Made by a program: the position numbers and the translations under genes
Virus record (IMG/VR): IMGVR_UViG_3300009515_000021
Location: 1 to 26,312 of that record
Strand: one strand, 5' to 3'
From: a virus
DNA: 26,312 nt
Notes under the pieces: generated by a model
Seen by the model: only the letters and a program-made list of their open reading frames with translations
Database searches by the model: none
Told to the model about the DNA's origin: nothing
Shown here: piece after piece, positions 14,609-22,946 of the stretch
How the letters are laid out: each line of letters begins with the position of its first letter
Numbering within the stretch: position 1 is the first letter of the stretch

Positions 14609-14784
14609 TCGACATTTGGTTCGACCTCTGCTATGCCGGCTTGGGGGGGCTTACATACGAGCATCTTGCCAGGCATGATGTACGTGATATAGATAGATTG
14701 CGGTATCGAATGACTAAGCAAAAGGAATTTGAGGCTAAAGAAATAGAGGAGGCTAAAGAAAAAGCTAGAAATAGAAAGCGGTAA
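13769..14784 (+). CDS. Tail assembly chaperone, -1 frameshift (GT-type) product
   Basis: Reading 273 codons to 14587, slipping back one base at T TTT TTC and continuing in the -1 frame gives 65 more codons (RAFSSNLIDIWFDLCYAGLG through KARNRKR) before TAA 14782-14784: 338 residues in total. The extension has a hydrophobic/aromatic first half and a strongly helical, charged end, as expected of the T part that binds the tape measure. The -1 frame fills nearly the whole gap to the tape measure gene and ends inside the terminator hairpin, which argues that it is coding. Frameshift efficiency cannot be judged from sequence. Confidence 0.72.
14581..14587 (+). promoter_or_regulatory. -1 ribosomal frameshift slippery heptamer
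   Basis: T TTT TTC in the frame of the chaperone gene (GCT TTT TTC GTG). Both tRNAs can re-pair after a one-base backward slip. It lies seven codons before the zero-frame stop. No clear stimulatory pseudoknot was found by eye downstream. Confidence 0.72.
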
Positions 14785-14800
14785 ACCACCGCTTTTTTTT
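14775..14800 (+). terminator. Intrinsic terminator before the tape measure gene
   Basis: AAAGCGGT (14775-14782) pairs perfectly with ACCGCTTT (14788-14795) across a five-base loop, followed by T to 14800. The stop codon of the frameshift product begins in the hairpin (14782-14784), and the last T is the first base of the next promoter. Confidence 0.85.
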
Positions 14801-14807
14801 ATCTTTG
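14800..14807 (+). promoter_or_regulatory. TAnnTTTG promoter of the tape measure/baseplate unit
   Basis: TATCTTTG shares its first T with the preceding terminator's T-run. Four bases (ACGT) separate it from ATG 14812, predicting a leaderless mRNA for the tape measure gene and the coupled baseplate genes. Confidence 0.7.
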
Positions 14808-14811
14808 ACGT

Positions 14812-17169
14812 ATGCCAATCGGTTCATCAGATTTTGGAATGGGTATTACCTTCACCTTGGAGGATAACTTTAGTACGCCCGCCAAGAAGATACAGAATTC
14901 ATTTAGTAAAATGGATTCCTCCATCACAAAAGGCATCCAAAAAGTTAATAGTAAGATTAGTGCTGTACGTAGCCAAATAGGTAATGTGGCTGTTGGCGTT
15001 GGTATTGCCTTGGCATTAACGGCTCCATTTGCTATTGCGGTAAAAAAGAGTGCTGAGCTTTCCGATGCCCTGGCAGATGTAACCAAGACTACCGGTATTG
15101 CAGGTGCGCAATTACAGGATTTGAGGAATGATATTGAGAGTATTGATACTCGCACATCTGTATTTGGGCTGTTGGAGATTGCGAAGGCTGGTGGCGCTAT
15201 GGGTGTTGCTAAGAATGATATTGCTGGGTTTACCGAGGCTGTAGATAAACTGAATGTAGCGTTGGGGGACCAATTTACGAGCCCTGAATTGTTGGCGCGT
15301 GAGTTGACTAAGCTGCGGAATGTGTTGAGGGATATACAGACGGATAATATAGACCAGGATTTATTGCATATTGGTAATGCCTTAAACTTTATGGGTGCAA
15401 ACTCGGCAGCCTTGGAGAGAAATATTTCCAGTATGGTAACCAGGATGGCTGGCTTAGGGCAGGAGCTTGGGGCTACTACACCTGAGTTATTTGGTTTGGC
15501 TACAGCGATGGATGAGTTAGGTGTTAATGTGGAGGTTGCGGGTAGTAATGTGCCGTTGATAATGCAAAAGATGGCAACGGATTATCAGAAATTTGCCAAA
15601 GCCATTGGCGTTAACGCTACACAATTTAAAAGCTTAGTGAATGAGGATATTGTTGGTGCCCTGACCTTCTTTGCCGAGAGACTGAAACAACAAGAGCCCA
15701 CGGCTACCGGTATGGCCGCTGCATTAGATGAGATAGGATTAAATGGTGCGCGCGTATCTCAAGTATTCTTAAAATTGGGCTCTAATGTTGAGCTTGTAAA
15801 CAGGCGTATTGGTGAATCCGAAGCAGCCCTAAAAGGCACTAGCTCTATAATGGATGAATTCAACGCCAAAAACACTACGTTTGCCGCAGTAATGGATAAA
15901 GCCCGGAAGCGTTTTGATATATTTATGACACGTATAGGCGATGCTTTAGCACCAATTATATTGAGAATAGCGGCAGCATTAGAAAAGGTTATGCAGGTTT
16001 TGAGTGATTTTGTTAGCACGGGTGTAGGTAAGGTGGTTACGGGAATGGTTGCTATGGCGGCTGCCGGTTTAGGTTTAATATCTATCCTATCACCGTTAAT
16101 ATCTGCCTTAACACATTTAGGCATATCAGTAACCGCAGCATTAGGCCCTATAGGGATTATAATAGCTGCCATAGCTGCCTTAATTGCAATTGTGGTTACT
16201 GTTAAAAGGGCTATGGATGATTTTAAGACGTTTATGGAAGGTGGAGTGGCGGTGGAGAAAGGCTTTGCAGGTTTCTTACAAAAGCTTGGTGGCGTGGCCA
16301 CGGCAATTATAGAGATATTCCGTAATGCCACCTCAGAGGGTTTCTCAATGAGTGTAAAAATGAGAGATGCGCTAGATAAACTGGGTATATTAGATTTTGT
16401 TATTAGCTTGGGAACATGGATAGTGCGTATCAAAGAGTTCTTCCGGGGCGTGTTCGATGTACTTAAATTTGCTTTTGATGCGTGGAAGGAAGTATTTGTG
16501 GCGTTGTTTGATGTTTTTTTAGAAATAGTAGATGCTCTTGGTTTGTTTGAAGGCAGCATGCAAAAGGGTGTTGGCAGTATGGAGGCTTGGCGTAATATAG
16601 GTAGGGCCATGGCTGTGTTTATGACTGGCACTATGATACCTATATTTAAAACTATGGCAGCATTAATACGCGCTGTTGGCGCGGCCTTTGTTTTTATGAT
16701 TAACTTCATAAAGTTCAACTTCGGTCTTGCCAAAGATATTGTGCTTGATTTTGTTGATATATTTACCAATTTACCGGATTTCTTCTTAAACCTCGGCAGC
16801 TTAATCGTGGATAGCCTTTTGGCTGGTATAACTGGTAATTGGGATAAGCTTAAGGAGAGTTTGTTAGGATTGATAAGCGCTTTACCTGGTGGTAGTTTTA
16901 TATTGGATGCTTTAGGTATTGGTGGTGGAGAGGGTGGTGCTGAGGGGCGTGTAGCTTTAGCAAATGATGGTACTGAGGCTGCCGGGGGTGTAAGTAATAT
17001 AGGAAGGGCCCAGGCTAGGGGCAGGGCGCGTGAGGTAAGCACTGAACCTACTGTAATTGATAAATCCACCAAGGAGGTTAAGGAGGTTGTTATACCTATA
17101 CAGATTGGTAGTGAGAAGATTACTAAGGTGGTTAATTTGGAGAATGACTTTCAAGACAGTAGAGACTAA
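14812..17169 (+). CDS. Tail tape measure protein
   Basis: 785 residues. Residues about 60-380 match the TP901-type tape measure core, with SAELSDALADVTKTTGIAGA, repeated Gly/Ala-rich helices and LLARELTKLRNVLRDIQTDN. Strongly hydrophobic segments at about 405-465 (VVTGMVAMAAAGLGLISILS, then GPIGIIIAAIAALIAIVV) and 600-650 could insert into the host membrane during DNA ejection. The C-terminus is Gly-rich, then charged. The protein sets tail length; at about 1.5 angstrom per residue for an extended helix, 785 residues imply a tail near 120 nm. It overlaps the next gene by TAATG. The long antisense frame inside it is a shadow. Confidence 0.92.
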   Translation: MPIGSSDFGMGITFTLEDNFSTPAKKIQNSFSKMDSSITKGIQKVNSKISAVRSQIGNVAVGVGIALALTAPFAIAVKKSAELSDALADVTKTTGIAGAQLQDLRNDIESIDTRTSVFGLLEIAKAGGAMGVAKNDIAGFTEAVDKLNVALGDQFTSPELLARELTKLRNVLRDIQTDNIDQDLLHIGNALNFMGANSAALERNISSMVTRMAGLGQELGATTPELFGLATAMDELGVNVEVAGSNVPLIMQKMATDYQKFAKAIGVNATQFKSLVNEDIVGALTFFAERLKQQEPTATGMAAALDEIGLNGARVSQVFLKLGSNVELVNRRIGESEAALKGTSSIMDEFNAKNTTFAAVMDKARKRFDIFMTRIGDALAPIILRIAAALEKVMQVLSDFVSTGVGKVVTGMVAMAAAGLGLISILSPLISALTHLGISVTAALGPIGIIIAAIAALIAIVVTVKRAMDDFKTFMEGGVAVEKGFAGFLQKLGGVATAIIEIFRNATSEGFSMSVKMRDALDKLGILDFVISLGTWIVRIKEFFRGVFDVLKFAFDAWKEVFVALFDVFLEIVDALGLFEGSMQKGVGSMEAWRNIGRAMAVFMTGTMIPIFKTMAALIRAVGAAFVFMINFIKFNFGLAKDIVLDFVDIFTNLPDFFLNLGSLIVDSLLAGITGNWDKLKESLLGLISALPGGSFILDALGIGGGEGGAEGRVALANDGTEAAGGVSNIGRAQARGRAREVSTEPTVIDKSTKEVKEVVIPIQIGSEKITKVVNLENDFQDSRD

Positions 17170-17645
17170 TGGCTTTTGATACTACAGATGGATTGTTATA
17201 TATAACGGAGGTGGACCCCCCGTTTGAAAGCTTGCGTTTACAGTTTGTGCCTAATGATTTTACTTGGAATAGACAGGGTAACTATAGTGAGGTGGTTGTG
17301 GTTGGTAGGAATCACCCTAGGTATCATTTTATTGGAGGCAAGGATACTATTGGCATACAATTGGATTTCTATAGTGATGAGGAGGGTAGGGATGATGTTT
17401 ACCGTAAGGTACGTTGGCTGCAAAGTTTGATATATAATGATGGTAGCTTTGGCCATGTAAAACATATTAAGCTTACGTTTGGCGATATGTTTAAGGGCCA
17501 GCAGTGGGTTGTTAAGAGTGCTAATGCCAAGATGAGCCACTTCAATAAATTCTATGGCATGATGCCACAGAGGGCTTTAGTTGATTTGGTGTTGGACCAA
17601 GATGTTGTTAATAATTTAACCAGGGCAGATGTCCGTAGAAACTAA
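17169..17645 (+). CDS. Baseplate hub adaptor, CIS-tube-like (Pvc7/Afp7 N-domain type)
   Basis: 158 residues. PNDFTWNRQGNYSEVVVVGR followed by NHPRYHFIGGKDTIGIQLDFY has the layout of the contractile injection system tube/hub adaptor family: a PxxxTWxxxxxYSE-type turn, then an FxGG turn and paired strands. In that family the domain commonly sits beside a LysM domain; here a LysM-like protein is the next gene, so the two appear split. Expected role: joining the first tube ring to the gpD-like hub. Starts in TAATG overlap with the tape measure gene. Confidence 0.7.
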   Translation: MAFDTTDGLLYITEVDPPFESLRLQFVPNDFTWNRQGNYSEVVVVGRNHPRYHFIGGKDTIGIQLDFYSDEEGRDDVYRKVRWLQSLIYNDGSFGHVKHIKLTFGDMFKGQQWVVKSANAKMSHFNKFYGMMPQRALVDLVLDQDVVNNLTRADVRRN

Positions 17646-17647
17646 TA

Positions 17648-17989
17648 ATGGGTACCCAAATAAATACCGACTTAGAATTAAGAGAGACTAATTTGTATGC
17701 CACCGGCAGGATTATAACCTTTCCTGATGGCACACAGATATTGGAGCGTGAGTTTATTGATTATGAACCCGAGGAGGATGATATTTACTACACGGTTAAG
17801 CAAAACGATATGTTGGATGAGATTGCTTATAACCATTACTTTGAGGTTATTGAGCCTGCCCAGGCTAGTAAATTATGGTGGGTATTGGCTGATGCAAACA
17901 ATGTAATCAACCCATTGGATATTACTGATTTTATAGGCCAGGAGATTGTTATACCCAACATTACCAGGTTTTTATTAATCAATGGATAA
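17648..17989 (+). CDS. LysM-domain tail protein (gpX/gp53-like)
   Basis: 113 residues. Residues 48-103 form a LysM-like unit: YTVKQNDMLDEIAYNHY, a KLWWVLADANNVINP middle, and a closing IGQEIVIPN. Phage baseplates use this fold (P2 gpX, T4 gp53) as a structural hub or wedge part, not necessarily to bind peptidoglycan. It starts two bases after the CIS-tube-like gene and overlaps the hub gene by TAATG, consistent with a fixed complex of these three proteins. Confidence 0.75.
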   Translation: MGTQINTDLELRETNLYATGRIITFPDGTQILEREFIDYEPEEDDIYYTVKQNDMLDEIAYNHYFEVIEPAQASKLWWVLADANNVINPLDITDFIGQEIVIPNITRFLLING

Positions 17990-19224
17990 TGCCAAAGTCA
18001 CCATACTATAAAGTACTCATAAAAAGTAACAACCGAGATATTAGCGGGCTAATAAGCACGTTTAAGTATGAGCAGACGATTGAGAAGGATGATGTGCTTA
18101 CGTTAATTATTAACAATGCCACAACGGCTATGGTTGATGATGATGATTTACAGGAGGGTAAATTGGTGGAGTTCCGCTTTGGTTACCTGCAATTAAAGCA
18201 CAGCCGCAAATACCTGGGTAGGATAAGTAATGTTGAGCCACGGTATGAAAAAACTATAAGTATTACAATGAATATTACTGATTTGGGGCCGTTGTTGAAA
18301 AAGGATGATGTTGATAAGGTGTGGGAGAACCAAAAGGTTAGTGATATTGCTAAGGAAATTGCTAAAAAACATGGGTTAAAAGCCAATGTGTTTGAGACGT
18401 TGATTGAGTATGATGTAATACCACAGGGAGGAAAGACGGATTATGAATTTATGAAGTACCTAACTACCTTTCCTTTGGATTTGCCGTTACAATTTTGGAT
18501 TGATGGTGATGTGTTAAATTTAGCGCCAAGGCAATTGCGGAAAGCCAGCGCAGCTACTTATACATGGAATGATGGCCGGGGCAAGGTCCTGGGTTTCTTT
18601 CCCTCTAGCATGGAAACCAAAAAGAAGGGAGGCAGTAAGGAAACGGAGGTTGTTGGTGTGGACCCTTTTACTGGTAATGATGTTAGTAAAAAGGCTAATG
18701 CTGATACGGTTAAAAATGATGAAAAGCTGGATGATTACCCAGTGCATTATAATATAAATGGCAAGGAGGTATTTAATAAGCAATCTGAGCGCCAAACACG
18801 TAGTGCTGATAATCGTAGTAATGCTACGGGCCGTAAAATTATTATACCGGTGCAGAATGATATTGAGGCAGAGAATGTGGCTAATAAGGCTAAAAAAGAT
18901 GCTGAGCTTGGCGATATAAAAGCTGAGTTATCAATGGAGGGCGACCCTGCTGTTGAGGCTGATAGGGTTATAACAGTTAATGGCGTTGGAGAGAAGTTTA
19001 GTGGTAATTGGTATGCCCATACGGTTGTGCATAGTATTGATACTGGTGGCTATATTACAACCCAAATGCTTAAGAGGAATGCCAGCAGAAAGGCTAATTT
19101 GGAGGATGAGGATGCGGTTAAGGCCAATGATGATGTTACTAATAAGAGTGTTGGTACTGAGGATGAGGAGCCTAAGAAAAAGGTAGATAGAGTTAATTTT
19201 GATATAAATGGGGTGGCGCAATGA
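17989..19224 (+). CDS. Baseplate hub protein, gpD/gp27-like
   Basis: 411 residues. The opening (YYKVLIKSNNRDISGLISTF KYEQ style), DLQEGKLVEFRFGY and KVSDIAKEIAKKHGL match the late-control gpD/T4 gp27/VgrG-N family, in which a trimer forms the hub that carries the spike. PQGGKTDYEFMKYLTTFPLD is the typical middle of the domain. After residue ~200 there is a Lys/Asp/Asn-rich segment, then a final beta domain with GDPAVEADRVITVNGVGEKF and a charged tail. It overlaps the spike gene by ATGA. Confidence 0.85.
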   Translation: MPKSPYYKVLIKSNNRDISGLISTFKYEQTIEKDDVLTLIINNATTAMVDDDDLQEGKLVEFRFGYLQLKHSRKYLGRISNVEPRYEKTISITMNITDLGPLLKKDDVDKVWENQKVSDIAKEIAKKHGLKANVFETLIEYDVIPQGGKTDYEFMKYLTTFPLDLPLQFWIDGDVLNLAPRQLRKASAATYTWNDGRGKVLGFFPSSMETKKKGGSKETEVVGVDPFTGNDVSKKANADTVKNDEKLDDYPVHYNINGKEVFNKQSERQTRSADNRSNATGRKIIIPVQNDIEAENVANKAKKDAELGDIKAELSMEGDPAVEADRVITVNGVGEKFSGNWYAHTVVHSIDTGGYITTQMLKRNASRKANLEDEDAVKANDDVTNKSVGTEDEEPKKKVDRVNFDINGVAQ

Positions 19225-19847
19225 CAAGCGGGGTTAGGCAGTTGATACGAGAGGTAAAGGAGTTTGGTTTATTCTCCGTCTTTAAGCGTTATTATAGCTT
19301 TTATAGGGCTGAGGTTGTTGATAATGCAGACCCGGAGGGTATGGGCCGTTTAAAGGTAAAATGTAGAACTGTATTTAGGGATGCTACGCCTGATAAATGG
19401 ATATTTCCCAAAGGAGCCATAGCCGGCAAAAAATCCGGTTTTTATCATTTACCCCAAGTGGGTGATATGATTTATTTAATGTTCGAGGAGGGCGATAGCC
19501 GTTTCCCTGTTTGGGAATATGGGTGGTGGTTGCAAGGACAGGGGCCGGAGGAAATAGCACCAAATAAATTTAGCTGGGTAAGCCCAAATGGTAATAGGAT
19601 TGATTTGGATGATGAAAATAACACGGTTAAAATTACAACTAAGGATGGTTATGTGGTGGAGACTGACACTAAGTTATTTGCCGGTAATGATGCTAACAAC
19701 CTGGGTAATTTGATTGACCAATTATTTGATGCCTTTGCTAATACTAAGGTAAGTACCAGCCTTGGCCCACAGCCATTTATAAACTTGCCGGAGTATGAGG
19801 CGTTGCGAGCCAAGTTTAAAACCATATTAAAAGAAAGCACACAATGA
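19221..19847 (+). CDS. Baseplate spike protein, gpV/gp5-like
   Basis: 208 residues. Residues about 25-110 look like the OB-fold of phage baseplate assembly protein V: YYSFYRAEVVDNADPEGMGR starts the barrel, and HLPQVGDMIYLMFEEGDSRF closes it. The following WVSPNGNRIDLDDENNTVKI is the usual start of the C-terminal beta-helical needle, short here. No lysozyme domain is present. It acts with the hub to puncture the outer membrane. Overlaps neighbours on both sides by ATGA. Confidence 0.85.
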   Translation: MTSGVRQLIREVKEFGLFSVFKRYYSFYRAEVVDNADPEGMGRLKVKCRTVFRDATPDKWIFPKGAIAGKKSGFYHLPQVGDMIYLMFEEGDSRFPVWEYGWWLQGQGPEEIAPNKFSWVSPNGNRIDLDDENNTVKITTKDGYVVETDTKLFAGNDANNLGNLIDQLFDAFANTKVSTSLGPQPFINLPEYEALRAKFKTILKESTQ

Positions 19848-20095
19848 GTTTAACCAAGCCAAGTATAAAATCGGATTTCCTAACCATTATCAACAACATT
19901 GATAATGCCAACAAGGTACAGGGCGCACAACCTGGTCAAATACAGGACCAGTATGCCGATAAAATGGCGGATTATATGATTGCCACTATACAAAGCCTGC
20001 GTATAACCATACCGCCAGGTGCTATTGTGGTTACTGATGGTACTACGGTTAGTAGCAATGCCGGTGCTATAGTTTTGGATGGTGTAGTGAGTTAA
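19844..20095 (+). CDS. Small baseplate-associated protein, 83 aa
   Basis: Not recognised. The N-terminal half is helical and polar with Gln-rich segments; the C-terminal half (LRITIPPGAIVVTDGTTVSS, then AGAIVLDGVVS) looks like a small beta unit. It starts within the ATGA overlap of the spike gene and ends just before a new promoter. Its position suggests a spike tip or hub accessory protein, but it shows no PAAR motif. Confidence 0.6.
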   Translation: MSLTKPSIKSDFLTIINNIDNANKVQGAQPGQIQDQYADKMADYMIATIQSLRITIPPGAIVVTDGTTVSSNAGAIVLDGVVS

Positions 20096-20110
20096 TATAA
20101 AAACATTTCT

Positions 20111-20118
20111 TATCTTTG
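20111..20118 (+). promoter_or_regulatory. TAnnTTTG promoter of the wedge/fibre unit
   Basis: TATCTTTG, four bases (AAAC), then ATG 20123. No terminator precedes it, so readthrough from the hub genes probably adds to this start. Same leaderless geometry as the other three. Confidence 0.65.
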
Positions 20119-20122
20119 AAAC

Positions 20123-20518
20123 ATGGCACGACCGTATTTAGGGCAAGGCATAAAGAACCCACCTGTAATTAATGGCTTTGGGCGAATTGATTTAGAGAAT
20201 GATAGGGCGTTGGTTGAACAATCAATCCTTGACCGCCTAAATACACCGCGTAGCTCTGAGTTCTTTAACAGGCAGAATGGCAGTATTTTAAATCAACTTT
20301 TGTTTGCTCCTAATGATGCAGTATTGTTGGACCTACTGGACTTTCACATTCAAGAAACAATAGAGACACAGGAGCGTAGGGTAAAGTATTTAGGTACTGA
20401 TTTTTTTCAAGATGCCAGCCGGCCAGAGTTGATACAATGTAACATACGGGTGCAGCTATTACAAAGTAGTGAGGTTATGAGTATTATTTTTCCATTCTAT
20501 AAAGAAATACCAAACTAA
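20123..20518 (+). CDS. Baseplate wedge protein, gp25/gpW-like
   Basis: 131 residues. Small size, the DRALVEQSILDRLNTPRSSE FF-type segment and the position directly before a gpJ-like protein all match the gp25/gpW family, a core wedge component that nucleates sheath assembly. The C-terminal strand pair (LIQCNIRVQLLQSSEVMSII) fits the lysozyme-related fold of the family. It overlaps the next gene by TAATG. Confidence 0.8.
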   Translation: MARPYLGQGIKNPPVINGFGRIDLENDRALVEQSILDRLNTPRSSEFFNRQNGSILNQLLFAPNDAVLLDLLDFHIQETIETQERRVKYLGTDFFQDASRPELIQCNIRVQLLQSSEVMSIIFPFYKEIPN

Positions 20519-22167
20519 TGTCTTTAGTCAATAGCTGGATAGGATATGTTGACCGTTCGTATGAACAGATAAAGGCAAATGTTCTTTTGAACTTCGGTAA
20601 CCTAGTACCGGAAATAACCGACCATACTGATAGTAACCCTTGGGTAAAAGGCATTAACGTATTTGCTGGCATTGCTGAGATGCTGGGTTATTATTTAGAT
20701 GTAAATGCACGGGAGGTTTACTTAAGTACGGCCCGCCAATTCCGCTCAGCCATTAAAATAGCTAGATTCTTTGACTACCGCAGCAGAGGGGCTATTGCGG
20801 CTACTGTTGATGTTAAGTTTTTTATTGATGCACCTACGATTGCTGATATAACTATACCAGCTGATAGCCAGGTTAGCACTAAAGAGGGTGTTAAATTTTT
20901 AACGCAGAGTGAGGTTAAAATACTTATTGGCCAAACAGAGGTTACGGTAAGTGCTACACAGCATACCGCAGTAACGGGTGTAGCATTGGGTACAAGTGAT
21001 GGGAGCCCTAACCAAATTTATGTATTGGAGGAGGATGTTGAGCATGAGAGCCTAGCGGTATTGGTTGATGTTACGCCTTATACGCAAATAGATACTTTTG
21101 CTAATGCCATTGATACTGATGAGATATATATTGCTGAATTGAATGAGGAACGCCAAATGCAAATTGAATTTGGTGATGATATTAATGGCAAAATACCACC
21201 AAGCACATTGGATATAACGGCAGATTATTTTATTACCCAAGGCACGATAGGCAATGTGGCTGCGGAGACTATAACTGTTATTGATAGCTCAATAACCGTC
21301 CCCGGTGGTGTTACCTTGAAGGTTACTAATATTGAGGGTGCTAGTGGGGGTGTTGATGCTGATGATTTAACTACGTTACAAAAGAAGATACCGTTGGCTA
21401 ACCGCACTAAATATAGGGCCGTTACTGAGCAGGATTTTATTGATGTAACTGAGTTGGCACCAGGTGTTGAGAAGGCTGGGGTGCTTTATGATTGCGGTAA
21501 GTTTGTAGAGGTTTATATAGTTCCAGAGGGTGGTGGCATAGCAAGTGGCGCGCTTATTACTAGCGTAACGGATTGGCTGAAAGCGCGAAAAATAATCACT
21601 ACCTCAGTTAATGTGCTTAGTGCAGGTGAGGTATTGGTTGAGTTCCAAATTGATGTAGTGGCCATACCTAATCAACAAAATAGTGTTGTTGAGCAGGCCA
21701 TACGTGATAACCTGGATACATTCTTTTTACCTGAGAACCAAACCATAAGTGGCAACGTGTTCCTTTCTGATATTTATCAGACTGTAGAGAACACTACTGG
21801 GGTTAGCAACAGCAACATAAATATTATGAAGGCCGTGCCTTATGCCAGGCCAATTAATAATACAGATGCTTTGGATTGGGATAGAGATATACAGGTTAGT
21901 AGCAATGAGACGGTTAAATGGGAAATACGATTTACGGCTGTTGATACTTTTGAATTGTTAAGGAACAGCACGTTTGTTGGTACTTTTATGGTTGGTATTG
22001 AGGTTAGCTTAACAGAGGTTGATTTTACGATTAACTCAAACAGTACCATAGGCCATAGATATGAATTTTATACCTATAAATATTTTGGTAATTTAGTATT
22101 GGTTGAGCCTAGCATACCGGGTGTTGACCAAACATTGGTTAGTTTAAATGTAGTTGGGGGCATATAA
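20518..22167 (+). CDS. Baseplate J-like (gp6-type) wedge protein
   Basis: 549 residues. The N-terminus holds a helical region (GINVFAGIAEMLGYYLDVNA REVYLSTA). The middle matches baseplate J: IQIEFGDDINGKIPPS-like segment (MQIEFGDDINGKIPPSTLDI), then EQDFIDVTELAPGVEKAGVL and the VYIVPEGGG strand. Residues about 430-549 form an added beta-rich C-terminal domain. In contractile tails this protein dimerises to build the iris of the baseplate. Overlaps the next gene by TAATG. Confidence 0.87.
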   Translation: MSLVNSWIGYVDRSYEQIKANVLLNFGNLVPEITDHTDSNPWVKGINVFAGIAEMLGYYLDVNAREVYLSTARQFRSAIKIARFFDYRSRGAIAATVDVKFFIDAPTIADITIPADSQVSTKEGVKFLTQSEVKILIGQTEVTVSATQHTAVTGVALGTSDGSPNQIYVLEEDVEHESLAVLVDVTPYTQIDTFANAIDTDEIYIAELNEERQMQIEFGDDINGKIPPSTLDITADYFITQGTIGNVAAETITVIDSSITVPGGVTLKVTNIEGASGGVDADDLTTLQKKIPLANRTKYRAVTEQDFIDVTELAPGVEKAGVLYDCGKFVEVYIVPEGGGIASGALITSVTDWLKARKIITTSVNVLSAGEVLVEFQIDVVAIPNQQNSVVEQAIRDNLDTFFLPENQTISGNVFLSDIYQTVENTTGVSNSNINIMKAVPYARPINNTDALDWDRDIQVSSNETVKWEIRFTAVDTFELLRNSTFVGTFMVGIEVSLTEVDFTINSNSTIGHRYEFYTYKYFGNLVLVEPSIPGVDQTLVSLNVVGGI

Positions 22168-22946
22168 TGGCGTTTACATTAAAAGATAAGATTTTTGGTT
22201 ATTTCGGTATTTACGAAACTCTTACTGATACGTTTAAAGATAATGTAACAGACCCTGGCAAGGGTATTAAACAGCGTTATTACGAGAGTATTGCCGAGGA
22301 TTTTGATGATGAATTGATACCGCTTATTGACCTATATATTGATAACCTTGTGCCGCCACAAACCTTATTGGCTAAGTTCCTTTTTTATGCCGAGAGTATG
22401 TGGGGTGGTTTGGTGATATTGTTGCCAACGGAAACTTTAAGGCGCAAGGTACTGCGCTTTGCCAATCACATCCTTACTATTAAAAGCACCATACCTAGTT
22501 ATGAGTTGTTGTTTAGAATGTTGGGTAGCACAGGTGTGGTTATTGATGAGGATTTTACTAAGTATGGCTTTGATAGCGTGGTTACTTTTGATGATGCAGA
22601 TAGGGTTTTTGATATGGCCTGCCCGGAGTGTACTAGCTATGATGTAACTTTAACGGGTGGCCCGGCAATAACAGATGAATTAACGCTTGCTTTTTTCCGT
22701 ATAATTAACTTTCTTGAACCTATAAACGCCAAGCTAGGCACATTCCTTTATGATGGAATGGAGGTGGTCTTTGGTATTATCTTCGATATTTTCATAGATT
22801 TGCAAAGCGGGAGGTTGATTTATGAACGGGGCACGGACGAAACAATTACGTTTAATGTTGATGGTAATGGGCATTTGATAATTAGCGGGGATACTGAGGG
22901 GAATTATAGCCTTGATGAGAACGGACATTTAATTTATACACCATGA
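22167..22946 (+). CDS. Tail protein I-like (gp7-type) baseplate wedge protein
   Basis: 259 residues. The helical N-terminal half (YYESIAEDFDDELIPLIDLY) and the later RKVLRFANHILTIKSTIPSY ELLFRMLG resemble tail protein I, which links the wedge to fibres; its place between gpJ-like and fibre genes is standard. The C-terminus carries two short related units, VDGNGHLIIS and LDENGHLIYT, probable beta hairpins that may hold the fibre. It overlaps the fibre gene by ATGA. Confidence 0.75.
   Translation: MAFTLKDKIFGYFGIYETLTDTFKDNVTDPGKGIKQRYYESIAEDFDDELIPLIDLYIDNLVPPQTLLAKFLFYAESMWGGLVILLPTETLRRKVLRFANHILTIKSTIPSYELLFRMLGSTGVVIDEDFTKYGFDSVVTFDDADRVFDMACPECTSYDVTLTGGPAITDELTLAFFRIINFLEPINAKLGTFLYDGMEVVFGIIFDIFIDLQSGRLIYERGTDETITFNVDGNGHLIISGDTEGNYSLDENGHLIYTP

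Noticed and set aside
15759-17072. 437-codon antisense frame inside the tape measure gene
   Set aside because: Its Ser/Pro/Ala/Ile-rich product without domain character is what the reverse of an Ala/Gly/Ile/Val-rich helical gene gives. No promoter or neighbouring minus-strand gene supports it.
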